The translations under genes and the position numbers were made by a program. Shown piece by piece: positions 7,249 to 16,575 of a stretch of 31,181 bases of DNA. Position 1 is the first letter of the stretch, and each line of letters starts with the position of its first letter. The stretch is taken from assembly GCA_934394515.1 (NCBI GenBank), contig CAKRRU010000017.1, positions 1 to 31,181 on the forward strand, read 5' to 3'. Source of the DNA: an uncultured Acetatifactor sp. (lineage in GTDB: Bacteria; Bacillota; Clostridia; Lachnospirales; Lachnospiraceae). The notes beneath the pieces are model-generated. The model was not told where the DNA came from and made no database searches. It saw nothing but the letters and a program-made list of their open reading frames with translations.

Positions 7249-8010
7249 ATGGAACAGGATCTGATCAGTATTGTAGTACCGGTATACCGGGCAGAACAAT
7301 ATATAGAACAAACGATGGACTGTGTGCGGGCGCAGACTTACGACCGCTGGGAGCTGCTTCTGGTGGAGGATTGCGGTCCGGATCACAGCAGGCAGGTGAT
7401 CGAGGAATATATACAGCGGACGGGTGACAGACGGATCCGCCTACTGACTCACCCTCAGAATCTGGGTGCGGCAAGGGCGCGGAATCTGGGAGTGAATGAG
7501 GCAAAGGGCCGTTACCTGGCCTTCCTGGATGCGGATGATCTGTGGGAGCCGGACAAGCTGGAAAAGGAGCTTGCTTTTCTGAAGGAGAGACGGGCAGCCT
7601 TTGTATTTACCGGGTATGAATTCGCCGACGAGAACGGCAGAGGAACCGGAAAAGTCGTGCGGGTACCGGCTTCCATCAATTATAAAGAGGCATTAAAAAA
7701 TACCACGATCTTTACAAGTACTGTGATGTTTGATATGGAAAAACTTCCCAAAGAGCAATTACAGATGCCACAGATCAAAAGCGAGGATACCGCTCTGTGG
7801 TGGAGAATACTGCGGGGAGGTACTGTAGCTTGTGGTTTAGATGAAAATTTGGTAAAATATCGGAGAGCGGGGAAATCCCTGTCATCAAATAAGCTGGAAG
7901 CTTTGCGCAGGATCTGGAATCTGTACCGCAAAGCGGAAGGCATGTCAGTGCCAAACAGCGCCTGGCATTTCTGCTTCTGGGCGGTACGCGCAGTAAAACG
8001 CAGAGTATAG
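7249..8010 (+). CDS. Family 2 glycosyltransferase
   Basis: The 253-residue protein is a compact GT-A enzyme. It opens with LISIVVPVYRAEQYIEQT, continues with LLVEDCGPD, the NLGAARARNLGV nucleotide-binding segment and the DxD motif in FLDADDLWEPDK (about residue 95). A late KSEDTALWWRIL provides the usual ED base region. It has no membrane segment, so it should work at the inner membrane face, adding a sugar to the lipid-linked repeat unit. AAGGA 8 bases before the ATG is a good Shine-Dalgarno. An 80-base gap separates it from the membrane pair, and 12 bases separate it from the priming transferase. Donor and linkage cannot be predicted. Confidence 0.93.
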   Translation: MEQDLISIVVPVYRAEQYIEQTMDCVRAQTYDRWELLLVEDCGPDHSRQVIEEYIQRTGDRRIRLLTHPQNLGAARARNLGVNEAKGRYLAFLDADDLWEPDKLEKELAFLKERRAAFVFTGYEFADENGRGTGKVVRVPASINYKEALKNTTIFTSTVMFDMEKLPKEQLQMPQIKSEDTALWWRILRGGTVACGLDENLVKYRRAGKSLSSNKLEALRRIWNLYRKAEGMSVPNSAWHFCFWAVRAVKRRV

Positions 8011-8022
8011 GAGGAGTTTGTC

Positions 8023-9471
8023 TTGAATACAAACGGTAATTTTTATGAAAACAGACTGCGGAAAAGAGAATCCTTTAAGCGTCTGATCAATATAGGATTA
8101 TCAGCGATCTGTTTGTTCCTGGAAATCGCTATGTTTGCCTATATGTGGCAGTTCCACTTTCAGTTCCAGCTGGTAGATCCCCTGCAGAAGATCTGGTATC
8201 GTGGTTTCCTGCTGGAAAACGGCATTTACAGCGTGATCCTGATCTTCTTTTCCGTTACCTACGGCGGCATGCGTCTGGGATATATGAAGAACACGGAGAT
8301 TATTTTCTCCCAGGTGTTCGCTACCCTGATGGCGGATATGCTGATCTATGCGGAACTGTGTATGATGGCACGAAGCATTTTCCCTCCGGAGATGTTCCTG
8401 CTGATGGTACTGTTGCAGATCATAGCGGTAATCATATATGCCAATATTGCCAATAAGATCTACCGGACAGCGTTCCCTCCCAGAGAGCTTCTGCTGATCC
8501 ATGGGGACAGACCCATAGAGGATATTGTCAATAAGTTTGAAAGCCGTAAGGATAAATATAAAATCACAAAGTGTGAGAATATCCGCAAAGGGGTCACAAA
8601 GCTTTGCTGGGAGATCCTGGACGATTATCAGAATGGTGTCATTACTGCCGTGGTGATCTGGGATATTAATGAGAAAGACCGCAATTCCATTTTGAAATTC
8701 TGCTATGCGAGATCTATCAGAGTATACGTCATGCCTAAAATATCAGATGTTATTTTAGTGGGATCCGAAGAACTGCATGTGTTTGATACTCCGATCCTGC
8801 TGACCAGAGAATATTCTCTCAGCATGGAGCAGAGATTTATCAAGAGATCCATCGATGTGATCTGTTCCCTGATCCTGCTGGTAGTGACTTCTCCGCTGAT
8901 GCTGCTGACAGCGCTGGCTATCAAGCTGTATGACGGCGGTCCTGTACTGTATAAGCAGGTACGCTGTACCATCGGCCAGAAGGAATTCTATATTATGAAG
9001 TTCCGCAGCATGCGTACCGATGCGGAAAAGGACGGCGTGGCGAGACTTGCACAGAAAGGGGACAAACGGATCACTCCCGTCGGAAAAGTCATCCGCAAAT
9101 GCCGTCTGGACGAGCTTCCCCAGCTGATCAATATTCTCTGCGGAGATATGTCCTTTATCGGTCCCAGACCGGAACGCCCCGAGATCATTGCCCAGTACAC
9201 GGAAGTAATGCCGGAATTCGCGTTCCGTATGAAGGTGAAGGCAGGACTGGCCGGATTTGCCCAGGTGTATGGCAAATATAACACCTCTCCGTACGATAAA
9301 TTAAAGCTCGATTTAACATATATCGAAAATTATTCTGTATGGCTGGATCTGAAACTGATGCTTCTGACTCTGAAGGTACTGTTCTGGCCGGACAGCACAG
9401 AAGGCGTGGAAAGCGAACAGGTAACTGCTTTTAAAGCGGAGTATGACGGCCGTGCCGAGAAGGAAGACTAA
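8023..9471 (+). CDS. Polyprenyl-phosphate sugar-1-phosphate transferase (priming enzyme of exopolysaccharide synthesis)
   Basis: This is a WbaP/CpsE-like enzyme of 482 residues that starts a glycan by moving sugar-1-phosphate from a UDP-sugar to undecaprenyl phosphate. The first 145 residues hold four or five membrane helices. A Rossmann-like cytoplasmic domain follows (about 150-260). The C-terminal catalytic part begins with the re-entrant helix after KRSIDV (275-280), then has KFRSMRTDAE (326-335), RLDELPQ with the Asp-Glu dyad D363-E364, and GPRPERP (380-386). All family signatures are intact. The start is TTG, preceded by GAGGAG at 6 bases. As the priming step it marks the operon as a Wzy-type exopolysaccharide or capsule locus. 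The sugar is probably glucose or galactose, but this is not readable. Confidence 0.95.
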   Translation: MNTNGNFYENRLRKRESFKRLINIGLSAICLFLEIAMFAYMWQFHFQFQLVDPLQKIWYRGFLLENGIYSVILIFFSVTYGGMRLGYMKNTEIIFSQVFATLMADMLIYAELCMMARSIFPPEMFLLMVLLQIIAVIIYANIANKIYRTAFPPRELLLIHGDRPIEDIVNKFESRKDKYKITKCENIRKGVTKLCWEILDDYQNGVITAVVIWDINEKDRNSILKFCYARSIRVYVMPKISDVILVGSEELHVFDTPILLTREYSLSMEQRFIKRSIDVICSLILLVVTSPLMLLTALAIKLYDGGPVLYKQVRCTIGQKEFYIMKFRSMRTDAEKDGVARLAQKGDKRITPVGKVIRKCRLDELPQLINILCGDMSFIGPRPERPEIIAQYTEVMPEFAFRMKVKAGLAGFAQVYGKYNTSPYDKLKLDLTYIENYSVWLDLKLMLLTLKVLFWPDSTEGVESEQVTAFKAEYDGRAEKED

Positions 9472-9485
9472 CCGGAGGTAGACGT

Positions 9486-10670
9486 GTGGAAGTAAGCTAT
9501 GGGAAGGAACCTTTTGATCTGCGGCTGACGTGTTTGCGTTTATGCCGCAATTTATGGAAAATACTGGCTGTGACTGCAGTGGGGACACTGCTGTCCGGCG
9601 GCGGTTATTATGTCAAAAATGTGTTGCTGCAGCCCGATCCCGGGTATGCGGCTTCTTCCACTTATAAGGTAGAATATGCAGAGAACCCCAATGCGGCGGG
9701 GGCGTACTATATCAACGAGGCTACCTGGAACAGACTGATCCATACCGGAGAGTTTCTGGACGGTGTGGAGAAGCATCTGCAGGAGGCAGCGGCCGGGGGA
9801 GACGACAAGGCGGCGGAGGTGCTGACAATGAGCCGGGAACAGTGGATCACAGCACTGTCGGCGACACTGCCTTCCGATTTCAGTATTCCCGTTACGCAGG
9901 CAGCCACACAGGATCCTGAGGAAAGTATTGCACTGGCACATGCTGTGGAAGATACTATGTGCAATGAATTCGCGGACAGTATCGTGGAGATTAACCGGAT
10001 CAAGGTACTGGATCCCGGAGACCGGGCGGAAGCCGTGGAGCCGGACGTCCGTCCGGTGCGTGCTGTCATACTTTCGGCAGTGCTGTCCTTATTTTTTGCA
10101 GTCGTGATCTTCCTGCTGTGGGAGATTTCCGGGGATAGTATCCGGCTGCCGGCTACATTGCGGAGACGCTACGGACTGGTGAGCCTCGGAACAGTGGAGA
10201 GTGTCGGTTTTGCGGAGAACCTGAAATATATCCTGGAAAAGGCTGCTGAGCGCAAGACAGCCGTAGAATCCGGGAAAGAGGGCGATTTACATGTTGCGGT
10301 ATGCGGAGCCCTGCCGGGGGCAGACCCCTGTGAAATCGCCGGACTGCTGAAAAAAATGGAACCCCAGGCTGCATATTCTGCGGTGCCGAGTCCTCTGTTA
10401 AGCCCGGAAAGTGCGGCAGTATTGCGTGACTTTGATGCTGTTCTGCTGGCAGTACCGGCAGGCGGGCATACAGGAAAGCAGCTGGAAGCAGTGCTGGATT
10501 ACCTGGAAACACAGGATTGTGTTATAGACGGAAGCTTTTTGTGGAATGCGGATGAAGCACTGATCCGACAGTATTATTTCCTGCCGGCGGCAGACGATCA
10601 CGAAGCAGAGAAAGAACACGTCAAAACAGGACATACAGATACCACGCAGGGAGAAGGAGAGCAGGCATGA
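9486..10670 (+). CDS. Wzz/CpsC-like chain-length protein fused to a degenerate CpsD-like domain
   Basis: The protein has 394 residues. One membrane helix lies at about 23-45 and another at about 192-213; between them is an outer domain of about 145 residues, as in polysaccharide co-polymerases that set chain length. After the second helix the chain continues for 180 cytoplasmic residues. Residues 266-355 look like a tyrosine-kinase-type Rossmann domain: a beta strand LHVAVCGA, then a late DAVLLAVPAGGHTGKQLEAVL and a closing DCVIDGSFLWN. The Walker A position (ALPGADPCEIAGLL) lacks the GKS/T, and no C-terminal tyrosine cluster is present, so kinase activity is unlikely. The GTG start has GGAGG 7 bases upstream. 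The next gene starts in its stop codon. No separate kinase or phosphatase is seen nearby. Confidence 0.8.
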   Translation: MEVSYGKEPFDLRLTCLRLCRNLWKILAVTAVGTLLSGGGYYVKNVLLQPDPGYAASSTYKVEYAENPNAAGAYYINEATWNRLIHTGEFLDGVEKHLQEAAAGGDDKAAEVLTMSREQWITALSATLPSDFSIPVTQAATQDPEESIALAHAVEDTMCNEFADSIVEINRIKVLDPGDRAEAVEPDVRPVRAVILSAVLSLFFAVVIFLLWEISGDSIRLPATLRRRYGLVSLGTVESVGFAENLKYILEKAAERKTAVESGKEGDLHVAVCGALPGADPCEIAGLLKKMEPQAAYSAVPSPLLSPESAAVLRDFDAVLLAVPAGGHTGKQLEAVLDYLETQDCVIDGSFLWNADEALIRQYYFLPAADDHEAEKEHVKTGHTDTTQGEGEQA

Positions 10671-11446
10671 AGGTAGAAGTACTGGCATCGGTAATGAATG
10701 CTTCCTTTGCGGAGACTGTCCGACATATGAATCTGCAGTCTGACGCAGTGATCATTAATCAGTGCGACAGGCTGGGACAGGAAGAAATGCAGCTTCCGCA
10801 TCGGATACGTTTCTACAGCTTTCCGGAACGTGGCATTGGACGGAGCCGGAATGAGGCGATTATGCGGGCAGAGGGTGACATCTGCCTTTTTTCGGATGCG
10901 GATATCGTATATGTGGATGGCTATGAAGCTGCTATCCTGACAGAATTTGAGAAAAATCCGCAGGCGGATATGATCATCTTCAATATTGAGGTGGAAGAAG
11001 AACGCAGAACCTACCACATTACGGAGCGGAAGAGGGTCCGTTGGTATAATTGCGGACGTTACGGAGCGGTCAGCTTTGCAGTCCGCAGAGAAAGCTTACT
11101 GCGTTCGGGAATTATGTATTCCCTGCTGTTCGGCGGTGGCGCAAAATACAGCAATGGCGAGGACAGCCTGTTTCTGACACAGTTTATCAACAAGGGTTAC
11201 CGTGTCTATACCGCTCCGGTGACCATCGGCAGAGAGGAAGCGGGGAAATCCACCTGGTTTCATGGCTATAATGAGAAGTTTTTCCACGACAGAGGGGTGC
11301 TGTACCATTATCTGTATGGGCGGCTTGCACGGCTGCTGGCATTACGTTTTCTGTATGCCCATAAAGGAACCCTGTGCACCGATGTGACTCTGCAACAGGC
11401 GAAACAGTGGATGCGGGAAGGCATCCGCGAGGCGAAACGTCGGTGA
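10667..11446 (+). CDS. Family 2-like glycosyltransferase
   Basis: The 259-residue protein has a GT-A-like layout with a less usual N-terminus (MKVEVLASVMN instead of the common SVIVP). It continues with AVIINQCD, the ERGIGRSRNEAI segment (counterpart of the N-x-G-x-x-x-A-R-N motif) and a DxD-like FSDADIVYVDGY near residue 80. The later GAKYSNGEDSLFL carries the acidic ED pair, and the C-terminus is basic. It should act in the cytoplasm on the lipid-linked glycan. Its ATG overlaps the stop of the chain-length gene (ATGA, 10667-10670), so the two are translationally coupled; 51 bases separate it from the polymerase. Confidence 0.86.
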   Translation: MKVEVLASVMNASFAETVRHMNLQSDAVIINQCDRLGQEEMQLPHRIRFYSFPERGIGRSRNEAIMRAEGDICLFSDADIVYVDGYEAAILTEFEKNPQADMIIFNIEVEEERRTYHITERKRVRWYNCGRYGAVSFAVRRESLLRSGIMYSLLFGGGAKYSNGEDSLFLTQFINKGYRVYTAPVTIGREEAGKSTWFHGYNEKFFHDRGVLYHYLYGRLARLLALRFLYAHKGTLCTDVTLQQAKQWMREGIREAKRR

Positions 11447-11497
11447 CAGATATCGCAGATGTAAAAAGAACGGAAATCGGAAAGGAGGAGACAAAGC

Positions 11498-12607
11498 ATG
11501 GAGAGCAGTGCACTGGTGTATATCCTGTTGACAGCTATTGTGGTTGCGTTCGGATGGACGGTACGTAACGGCGACCGAATACAGCTGGCCGGATATCATG
11601 GCCGCAACAGACAACAGGCGTTTAATGCGGTGGCGGAATCCGCTATCTTCTGCCTCCTGGCCGGAGTCTCCGCCTGCCGGATCGCTGTGGGGGGCGATTA
11701 CTGGGTCTACTGGCTGAATTTCCAGCTGATCGACCAGGGAAGACATGTCTCCTACGAAAGAGGTTTTGTGTATCTGGTGAAATTCTTCCACCTGATCTTC
11801 GGGGAAGGGGCATATCTGCCGATCTTTGGATTCTTTTCGCTGGTCACGGTCTTCTTTTTTCTGAAATCCCTGCATGATCAGGCGGACTGGTATGTATTTT
11901 CCCTGTTTCTGCTATTGACACAGGGCTTTTACTTTAATAGTATGAACTCGGTACGTTACTATTTTGCGCTGGCGCTGGCTATGTATGCGCAGAAGTATGT
12001 GCTGCGGGGAGAATATGGGAAATTTATTCTCTGGATAGCCCTGGGCTGCACGATTCATAAATCCGTGCTGCTGGTCATCCCGGCGTATATTGCAGTAGAT
12101 TTGTTATCACGGATACGGTTGAAAAAATGGCATTATATACTGGGCGGTGCATTGGTACTGTCTCTGATCTTCGGACAGGATATCTACCGGAGTATTATTT
12201 TCCGGTTTTACCCGTATTATAAGGATTCCATGTTTGACAACGGACAGCTGTCCTATGTCAATATCGCAAAGTGCCTTGCCATACTGGTATTGTGCCTGAT
12301 CTATTGGAAGGACAGTATCCGGGACAACCGGAGAAACCGCTATTATTTCTATCTGAATCTGGCCGGATTGGTGCTCTATGCCTGCGGATCCTTCATCCCG
12401 GAAGTATCCCGGGTGGCATACTACCTGATCCAGTCACAGATATTCCTGATCCCGGGTGTGCTGAAAGATGCAAAAAAGGGGTGGCTTCGGAATCTGTGTA
12501 TTGCCGGAGTCGTTGCTGCGTATCTGGCGTATTTCGCCATGCTGCTGCGGGGAATGTATGATGTAGAGATACGGCTGCTTCCCTACTTAAACTGGATTTT
12601 TAATTAA
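11498..12607 (+). CDS. EpsG-family membrane protein, probable polysaccharide polymerase
   Basis: A 369-residue integral membrane protein with about ten hydrophobic segments. It carries features of the EpsG group: an early GGDYWVYWLNF in the first outer loop, FNSMNSVRYYFALALAMYA in the middle, and CTIHKSVLLVIPAY about 30 residues later. EpsG-type proteins occupy the Wzy polymerase position in many Firmicutes exopolysaccharide operons and are thought to join repeat units at the outer face of the membrane. AAGGAGGAG lies about 10 bases before the ATG. It sits between glycosyltransferase genes on the same strand, as expected. Polymerase activity is inferred from family and context. Confidence 0.88.
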   Translation: MESSALVYILLTAIVVAFGWTVRNGDRIQLAGYHGRNRQQAFNAVAESAIFCLLAGVSACRIAVGGDYWVYWLNFQLIDQGRHVSYERGFVYLVKFFHLIFGEGAYLPIFGFFSLVTVFFFLKSLHDQADWYVFSLFLLLTQGFYFNSMNSVRYYFALALAMYAQKYVLRGEYGKFILWIALGCTIHKSVLLVIPAYIAVDLLSRIRLKKWHYILGGALVLSLIFGQDIYRSIIFRFYPYYKDSMFDNGQLSYVNIAKCLAILVLCLIYWKDSIRDNRRNRYYFYLNLAGLVLYACGSFIPEVSRVAYYLIQSQIFLIPGVLKDAKKGWLRNLCIAGVVAAYLAYFAMLLRGMYDVEIRLLPYLNWIFN

Positions 12608-12649
12608 AACACGATTTGATTTATGAATACTAAGCGGAAAGGAAACGGC

Positions 12650-14131
12650 ATGAAAGTACTGTGGGTCTGCAATATCATGCTTCCGGCGATCGCCGAAGCA
12701 CTGCATAGAGAAGCTTCCAACAAGGAAGGATGGCTGTCGGGACTGCTGACCCGGGTGGCAGAGGAAAATGACGGCAGTATGGAACTTGCAGTAGCATTTC
12801 CTGCGCCCGGGGATGGGGCGGAAGTACCCCCAAAATTCTGCGTGGAAGTGCCGCAGAACATTGCGGATACTCATACGACAACGATAGCGCCGTTTCATGA
12901 CACAGAAAGAACAAACATAAATATCATGTGTTATCCGTTTCGCGAAGACACAGCACATCCCGACCGGTATCAGCCGGCACTGGAGCCGGAATTCCGGAAG
13001 ATCACAGAGGATTTCGGACCGGATGTGATACACTGCTTCGGAACAGAATACCCACATACCCTGGCAATCTGCCGTGTATATCCTCACAAAGAGAGAATCC
13101 TGCTGGGGATACAGGGCATCTGTACACTGTGCGCAGAGGCATATTTTGCGGATATGCCGGAGCGGGAGATCCGTAAGGTGACATTCCGGGATCTGGTGAA
13201 ACAGGATACCTTGCGCAGCCAACAGGAAAAATTCGCCCGCAGAGGCGAGATGGAGCAAGAAGCCATCAGCCTTGCGGAAAATATTACCGGCAGAACCGCA
13301 TGGGACAGGGCAGTGACCACCGGCTGGAATCCGGAGGCGCAGTATTACCCCATGAACGAAACACTGCGCGGTACCTTTTATGAAGGAGAATGGAACCCGG
13401 AGGACTGCGAGCCGCATTCCATTTTTGTGAGCCAGGGGGATTATCCTCTGAAAGGCCTGCATTATCTCCTGAAAGCATTGCCCCGGATCAGGGAGAACTT
13501 CCCGGACGTACAGGTATATGTAGCAGGTAATGACCTGACGGCATATCGCACTTGGAAACAAAAGCTGAAAATATCCGCATACGGGAAGTATCTGCGAAGT
13601 CTTCTCAAGGAAGGACATCTGGAAGAGCGGGTACATTTCACGGGAAGACTGACGGCAGAAGAGATGAAATCGAGACTTCTGAAAAGCAACCTGTTCTTAT
13701 GCTGTTCTTCTCTGGAAAATTCACCGAATTCTCTGGGTGAAGCCATGCTTCTGGGAGTACCCTGCATCAGTACGGAAGTGGGAGGAATCCCAAGCCTGTT
13801 TGAGGGCGGAAGAGACGGACTGTGGTGCATGGGACACCGGTCGGAAACGAATCCGGAACGAGACAGAAAAAGCTGTGAAAATGCAGCGGATGACAACAAA
13901 GCAGAAAATAATATAAATAACACATGTGATAAAAAACAAGAAAATGCAAGTGAATTGGAAAATATTGTAAATTCTATGGCAAAATCCATTATTGAAATGT
14001 GGAGCAATCCGGAAAAAATGATGGAATACTCGAAAAATGCAAGAGAACATGCAAGAAAAACCCATGATAAAGAGCAAAATTTTGCAAAATTGCAAGAAAT
14101 ATATGCAAACATAGCAGGGGGGACGGAATGA
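12650..14131 (+). CDS. Family 4 glycosyltransferase with an Asn-rich insertion
   Basis: This GT-B enzyme of about 493 residues starts KVLWVCNIMLP and uses the retaining GT4 layout. The C-terminal Rossmann half includes FVSQGDYPLKGLHYLLKAL, VHFTGRLTAEEM and the E-x7-E motif in SLENSPNSLGEAMLLGVP (near residue 355). After GGIPSLFEGG the chain enters about 40 unusual residues (about 403-442) rich in Asn, Lys and Glu, encoded by A-rich DNA at 13858-13975, before ending in the normal helix EMWSNPEKM...NAREHA. The start at 12650 is favoured by AAAGGA 6 bases upstream; a longer ATG at 12623 is also in frame. The gene overlaps the next by ATGA, showing coupling. The sugar is unknown. Confidence 0.92.
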   Translation: MKVLWVCNIMLPAIAEALHREASNKEGWLSGLLTRVAEENDGSMELAVAFPAPGDGAEVPPKFCVEVPQNIADTHTTTIAPFHDTERTNINIMCYPFREDTAHPDRYQPALEPEFRKITEDFGPDVIHCFGTEYPHTLAICRVYPHKERILLGIQGICTLCAEAYFADMPEREIRKVTFRDLVKQDTLRSQQEKFARRGEMEQEAISLAENITGRTAWDRAVTTGWNPEAQYYPMNETLRGTFYEGEWNPEDCEPHSIFVSQGDYPLKGLHYLLKALPRIRENFPDVQVYVAGNDLTAYRTWKQKLKISAYGKYLRSLLKEGHLEERVHFTGRLTAEEMKSRLLKSNLFLCCSSLENSPNSLGEAMLLGVPCISTEVGGIPSLFEGGRDGLWCMGHRSETNPERDRKSCENAADDNKAENNINNTCDKKQENASELENIVNSMAKSIIEMWSNPEKMMEYSKNAREHARKTHDKEQNFAKLQEIYANIAGGTE

Positions 14132-15426
14132 AGCTGGTATTTGTCTCAAACTATTTTAATCATCATCAGCTTCCTTTCTGTGATGCTCTGTATGAATTGC
14201 TGGACGGAAGCTTCCGGTTCCTGCAGACGCAACCTATGGAAGAAGAACGGATCCGGATGGGCTGGAGTGCGAAGGAGAGGCCGTATGTATGTTGTATAGC
14301 AGAGAAGGCGCGGCCAGACAGCTGTAACGCGGGGAGCGGTGACTGCAATCGCGGTACGATCCCCGTAGAGGACTGCCGGCATCTGATCTTAGAAGCGGAT
14401 GTGGTGATCTTCGGCGGATGTGATGATGAAAGCTATATCCGGGAGCGCCTGGTGGCAGGGAAACCGATTTTCCGTTATAATGAACGTATCTATAAGGAAG
14501 GGCAGTGGAAAGCGGTCTCTCCCAGAGGCCTGATTCAAAAGTACAAAGATCATACAAGGTACCGCAAGGCGCCGGTGTACTTTCTCTGCGCGGGAGCCTA
14601 TGTCCCCTGTGATTATCACCTGATCCGTGCATATCCGGACAAGATGCTGCGGTTCGGTTATTTCCCGGAGACCAGAACCTATGAAACGGGACAGCCTTTT
14701 GAGCGGAAGAAGCCCGGAAGCATTCTGTGGGCGGCCCGCATGATCGACTGGAAGCATCCGGAACTGGCAGTGAAAACAGCTGCCTATTTAAAGGAACATC
14801 TGGAAGGAATTCCTTTTCATATTAATATGATCGGCGGTGGAGCAATGGAAGAAGAGATACACCGGCTGGCAGAAGAGCTACAGGTGACAGAGCAGATAAC
14901 TTTCCCGGGATTCCGCGGACCGGAAGAGGTACGCGCTGCCATGGAAGAATCACAGATCTACCTCGTCACCAGTGACCGCAAGGAAGGCTGGGGCGCTGTA
15001 GTCAACGAAGCCATGAACAGCGGATGCGCGGTGGTGGCAGATCATATGATCGGAGCTGCACCCTACCTGATAAGGCAGGGAGATAACGGCCTGATGTACA
15101 GGGACGGCAGGGAAGACGAATTGTTCCGTACTGTGGAGGAACTGCTTAAGAATCCGGAAAAATGTCGTAGACTGGGGGAAGCGGCACAGCGAAGCATTGC
15201 CACGGAGTGGAATGCCCGGACGGCGGCACAGCGGCTGGTGACACTATGCAATGAAATGGGCTTCCTGCCGCAAGAGTCCGGAGCCGCTATCCCCGGATCG
15301 GACATGGCGGCAGACCGCAGAACCGGTACAGTACCGGCACCCACGATTCCACAGCTGTGGACGGACGGCCCCTGTTCCCCGGCACCGGTGATCCCGGAAC
15401 GGAAGATGTACAGGGTGTGCACGTAA
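14128..15426 (+). CDS. Family 4 glycosyltransferase
   Basis: A 432-residue GT-B enzyme that opens KLVFVSNYFNHHQLPFCDALY. Its C-terminal half has ILWAARMIDWKHPELAVKTA, HINMIGGGAMEEEI, QITFPGFRGPEEV and the E-x7-E motif in SDRKEGWGAVVNEAMNSGC (near residue 286). A final 50-residue Pro-rich tail (about 380-432) goes beyond the usual GT4 end and has no clear role. It is cytoplasmic, likely at the inner membrane surface. It starts inside the stop codon of the previous GT4, so the two are made together and may add successive sugars. Confidence 0.92.
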   Translation: MKLVFVSNYFNHHQLPFCDALYELLDGSFRFLQTQPMEEERIRMGWSAKERPYVCCIAEKARPDSCNAGSGDCNRGTIPVEDCRHLILEADVVIFGGCDDESYIRERLVAGKPIFRYNERIYKEGQWKAVSPRGLIQKYKDHTRYRKAPVYFLCAGAYVPCDYHLIRAYPDKMLRFGYFPETRTYETGQPFERKKPGSILWAARMIDWKHPELAVKTAAYLKEHLEGIPFHINMIGGGAMEEEIHRLAEELQVTEQITFPGFRGPEEVRAAMEESQIYLVTSDRKEGWGAVVNEAMNSGCAVVADHMIGAAPYLIRQGDNGLMYRDGREDELFRTVEELLKNPEKCRRLGEAAQRSIATEWNARTAAQRLVTLCNEMGFLPQESGAAIPGSDMAADRRTGTVPAPTIPQLWTDGPCSPAPVIPERKMYRVCT

Positions 15427-15470
15427 AAGCCCTGTTTTGATGCAAATATAATAAGACGAGAGGAACCAGC

Positions 15471-16532
15471 GTGAATAACGAAATGAAACAACCACTGATC
15501 AGCGTGATCGTGCCGGTCTACAATATCATACCGTATCTGCCCCGGTGCGTGGAAAGCCTGAAACAGCAGACCTACCGGAACCTGGAGATCCTGCTGGTGG
15601 ACGACGGATCCACGGACGACACACCGGCGCTGTGTGACCGGCTGGCGGAGACAGATGCCAGGATTCGTGTGTTTCATAAAGAAAACGGCGGTCCGTCCTC
15701 TGCGAGAAACTTAGGACTTGGGCAGGCGAAGGGAGAATATGTCGGATTTGTGGACAGCGATGACTATGTAGACGCAGACATGTATGAGCGATTGTACCGT
15801 GCCGCCTCGGATACCGGAATGCCCGTCGCACAGGTGGGGAGAGACGAGATCGATAAGGACGGCAATATTTTGCCGAACATCTGCGAACCTGTGGACAAAG
15901 AGCAGGTGATCCCGGCACAGGACTTCTTAAAAGAACTCCTGATGCACAGAGGCGACTGTTCTTTTTGTACGAAACTGTTGAAAAAAGACCTGTTTGTGCC
16001 GGAAAAATTCCCGGAGGGCGCACTGAACGAAGATTTTCATCTGTTGGTCAGAATGTTGACAAGGGAAGATAAGGACACCTATGATAGTACAGATGCCGAA
16101 GACACAACGACAGACTGCGGAAATTATGTTGTTCCGGGGATTGCGTGTATCCCCGGACAGGCATATCATGTATTTTACCGGCCGGACAGCAATACCCGGG
16201 ACAAAAACCGTTTCTCACGGGTGTTCGCAGACAACATTGACAATGCGGACATGGTATTGGAACTGGTGGAGCAGAAATATCCGGAGCTTGAGGACATTGC
16301 GTTCCGGTTCGGAGTATTTCAACGGCTGGACTACCTGCTGCATATCCCCATCTCCCGGATGACAGAAGACAACGAATTTTACCGCAGAGTAGTGAAAAAC
16401 CTGCGCCGGGGCTGGTGGAAAGCTATGAGAAATCCCTGGCTTACCAAAAAAAACAAGTGTTATCATACTCTGTTTGCCATTGCCCCCAAAGGGATCAGAG
16501 TACTGCATAAGAAAGTAAAACATTTAGAATAA
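15471..16532 (+). CDS. Family 2 glycosyltransferase
   Basis: A 353-residue protein with a canonical GT-A domain: LISVIVPVYNIIPYLPRCVESL, ILLVDDGSTDDTPA, the ENGGPSSARNLGL segment and the DxD in FVDSDDYVDADMYERLY (near residue 97). The ED-type motif follows in GALNEDFHLLVRM. The C-terminal 130 residues are helical and basic, as in many capsule GT2 enzymes. It should add a sugar to the repeat unit in the cytoplasm. The GTG start has GAGAGGA 6 bases upstream; an in-frame ATG at 15483 is the alternative. It is the last glycosyltransferase of the operon. Confidence 0.93.
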   Translation: MNNEMKQPLISVIVPVYNIIPYLPRCVESLKQQTYRNLEILLVDDGSTDDTPALCDRLAETDARIRVFHKENGGPSSARNLGLGQAKGEYVGFVDSDDYVDADMYERLYRAASDTGMPVAQVGRDEIDKDGNILPNICEPVDKEQVIPAQDFLKELLMHRGDCSFCTKLLKKDLFVPEKFPEGALNEDFHLLVRMLTREDKDTYDSTDAEDTTTDCGNYVVPGIACIPGQAYHVFYRPDSNTRDKNRFSRVFADNIDNADMVLELVEQKYPELEDIAFRFGVFQRLDYLLHIPISRMTEDNEFYRRVVKNLRRGWWKAMRNPWLTKKNKCYHTLFAIAPKGIRVLHKKVKHLE

Positions 16533-16575
16533 GGAAAACCTAAACACATTTATCATTATAATGAAGGAAAGTAAC

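Noticed and set aside
12587..13636. Long open frame on the minus strand opposite a GT4 gene
   Set aside because: It is antisense to a well-supported glycosyltransferase, has no family features and is Cys/His/Phe-rich as expected of a shadow frame.
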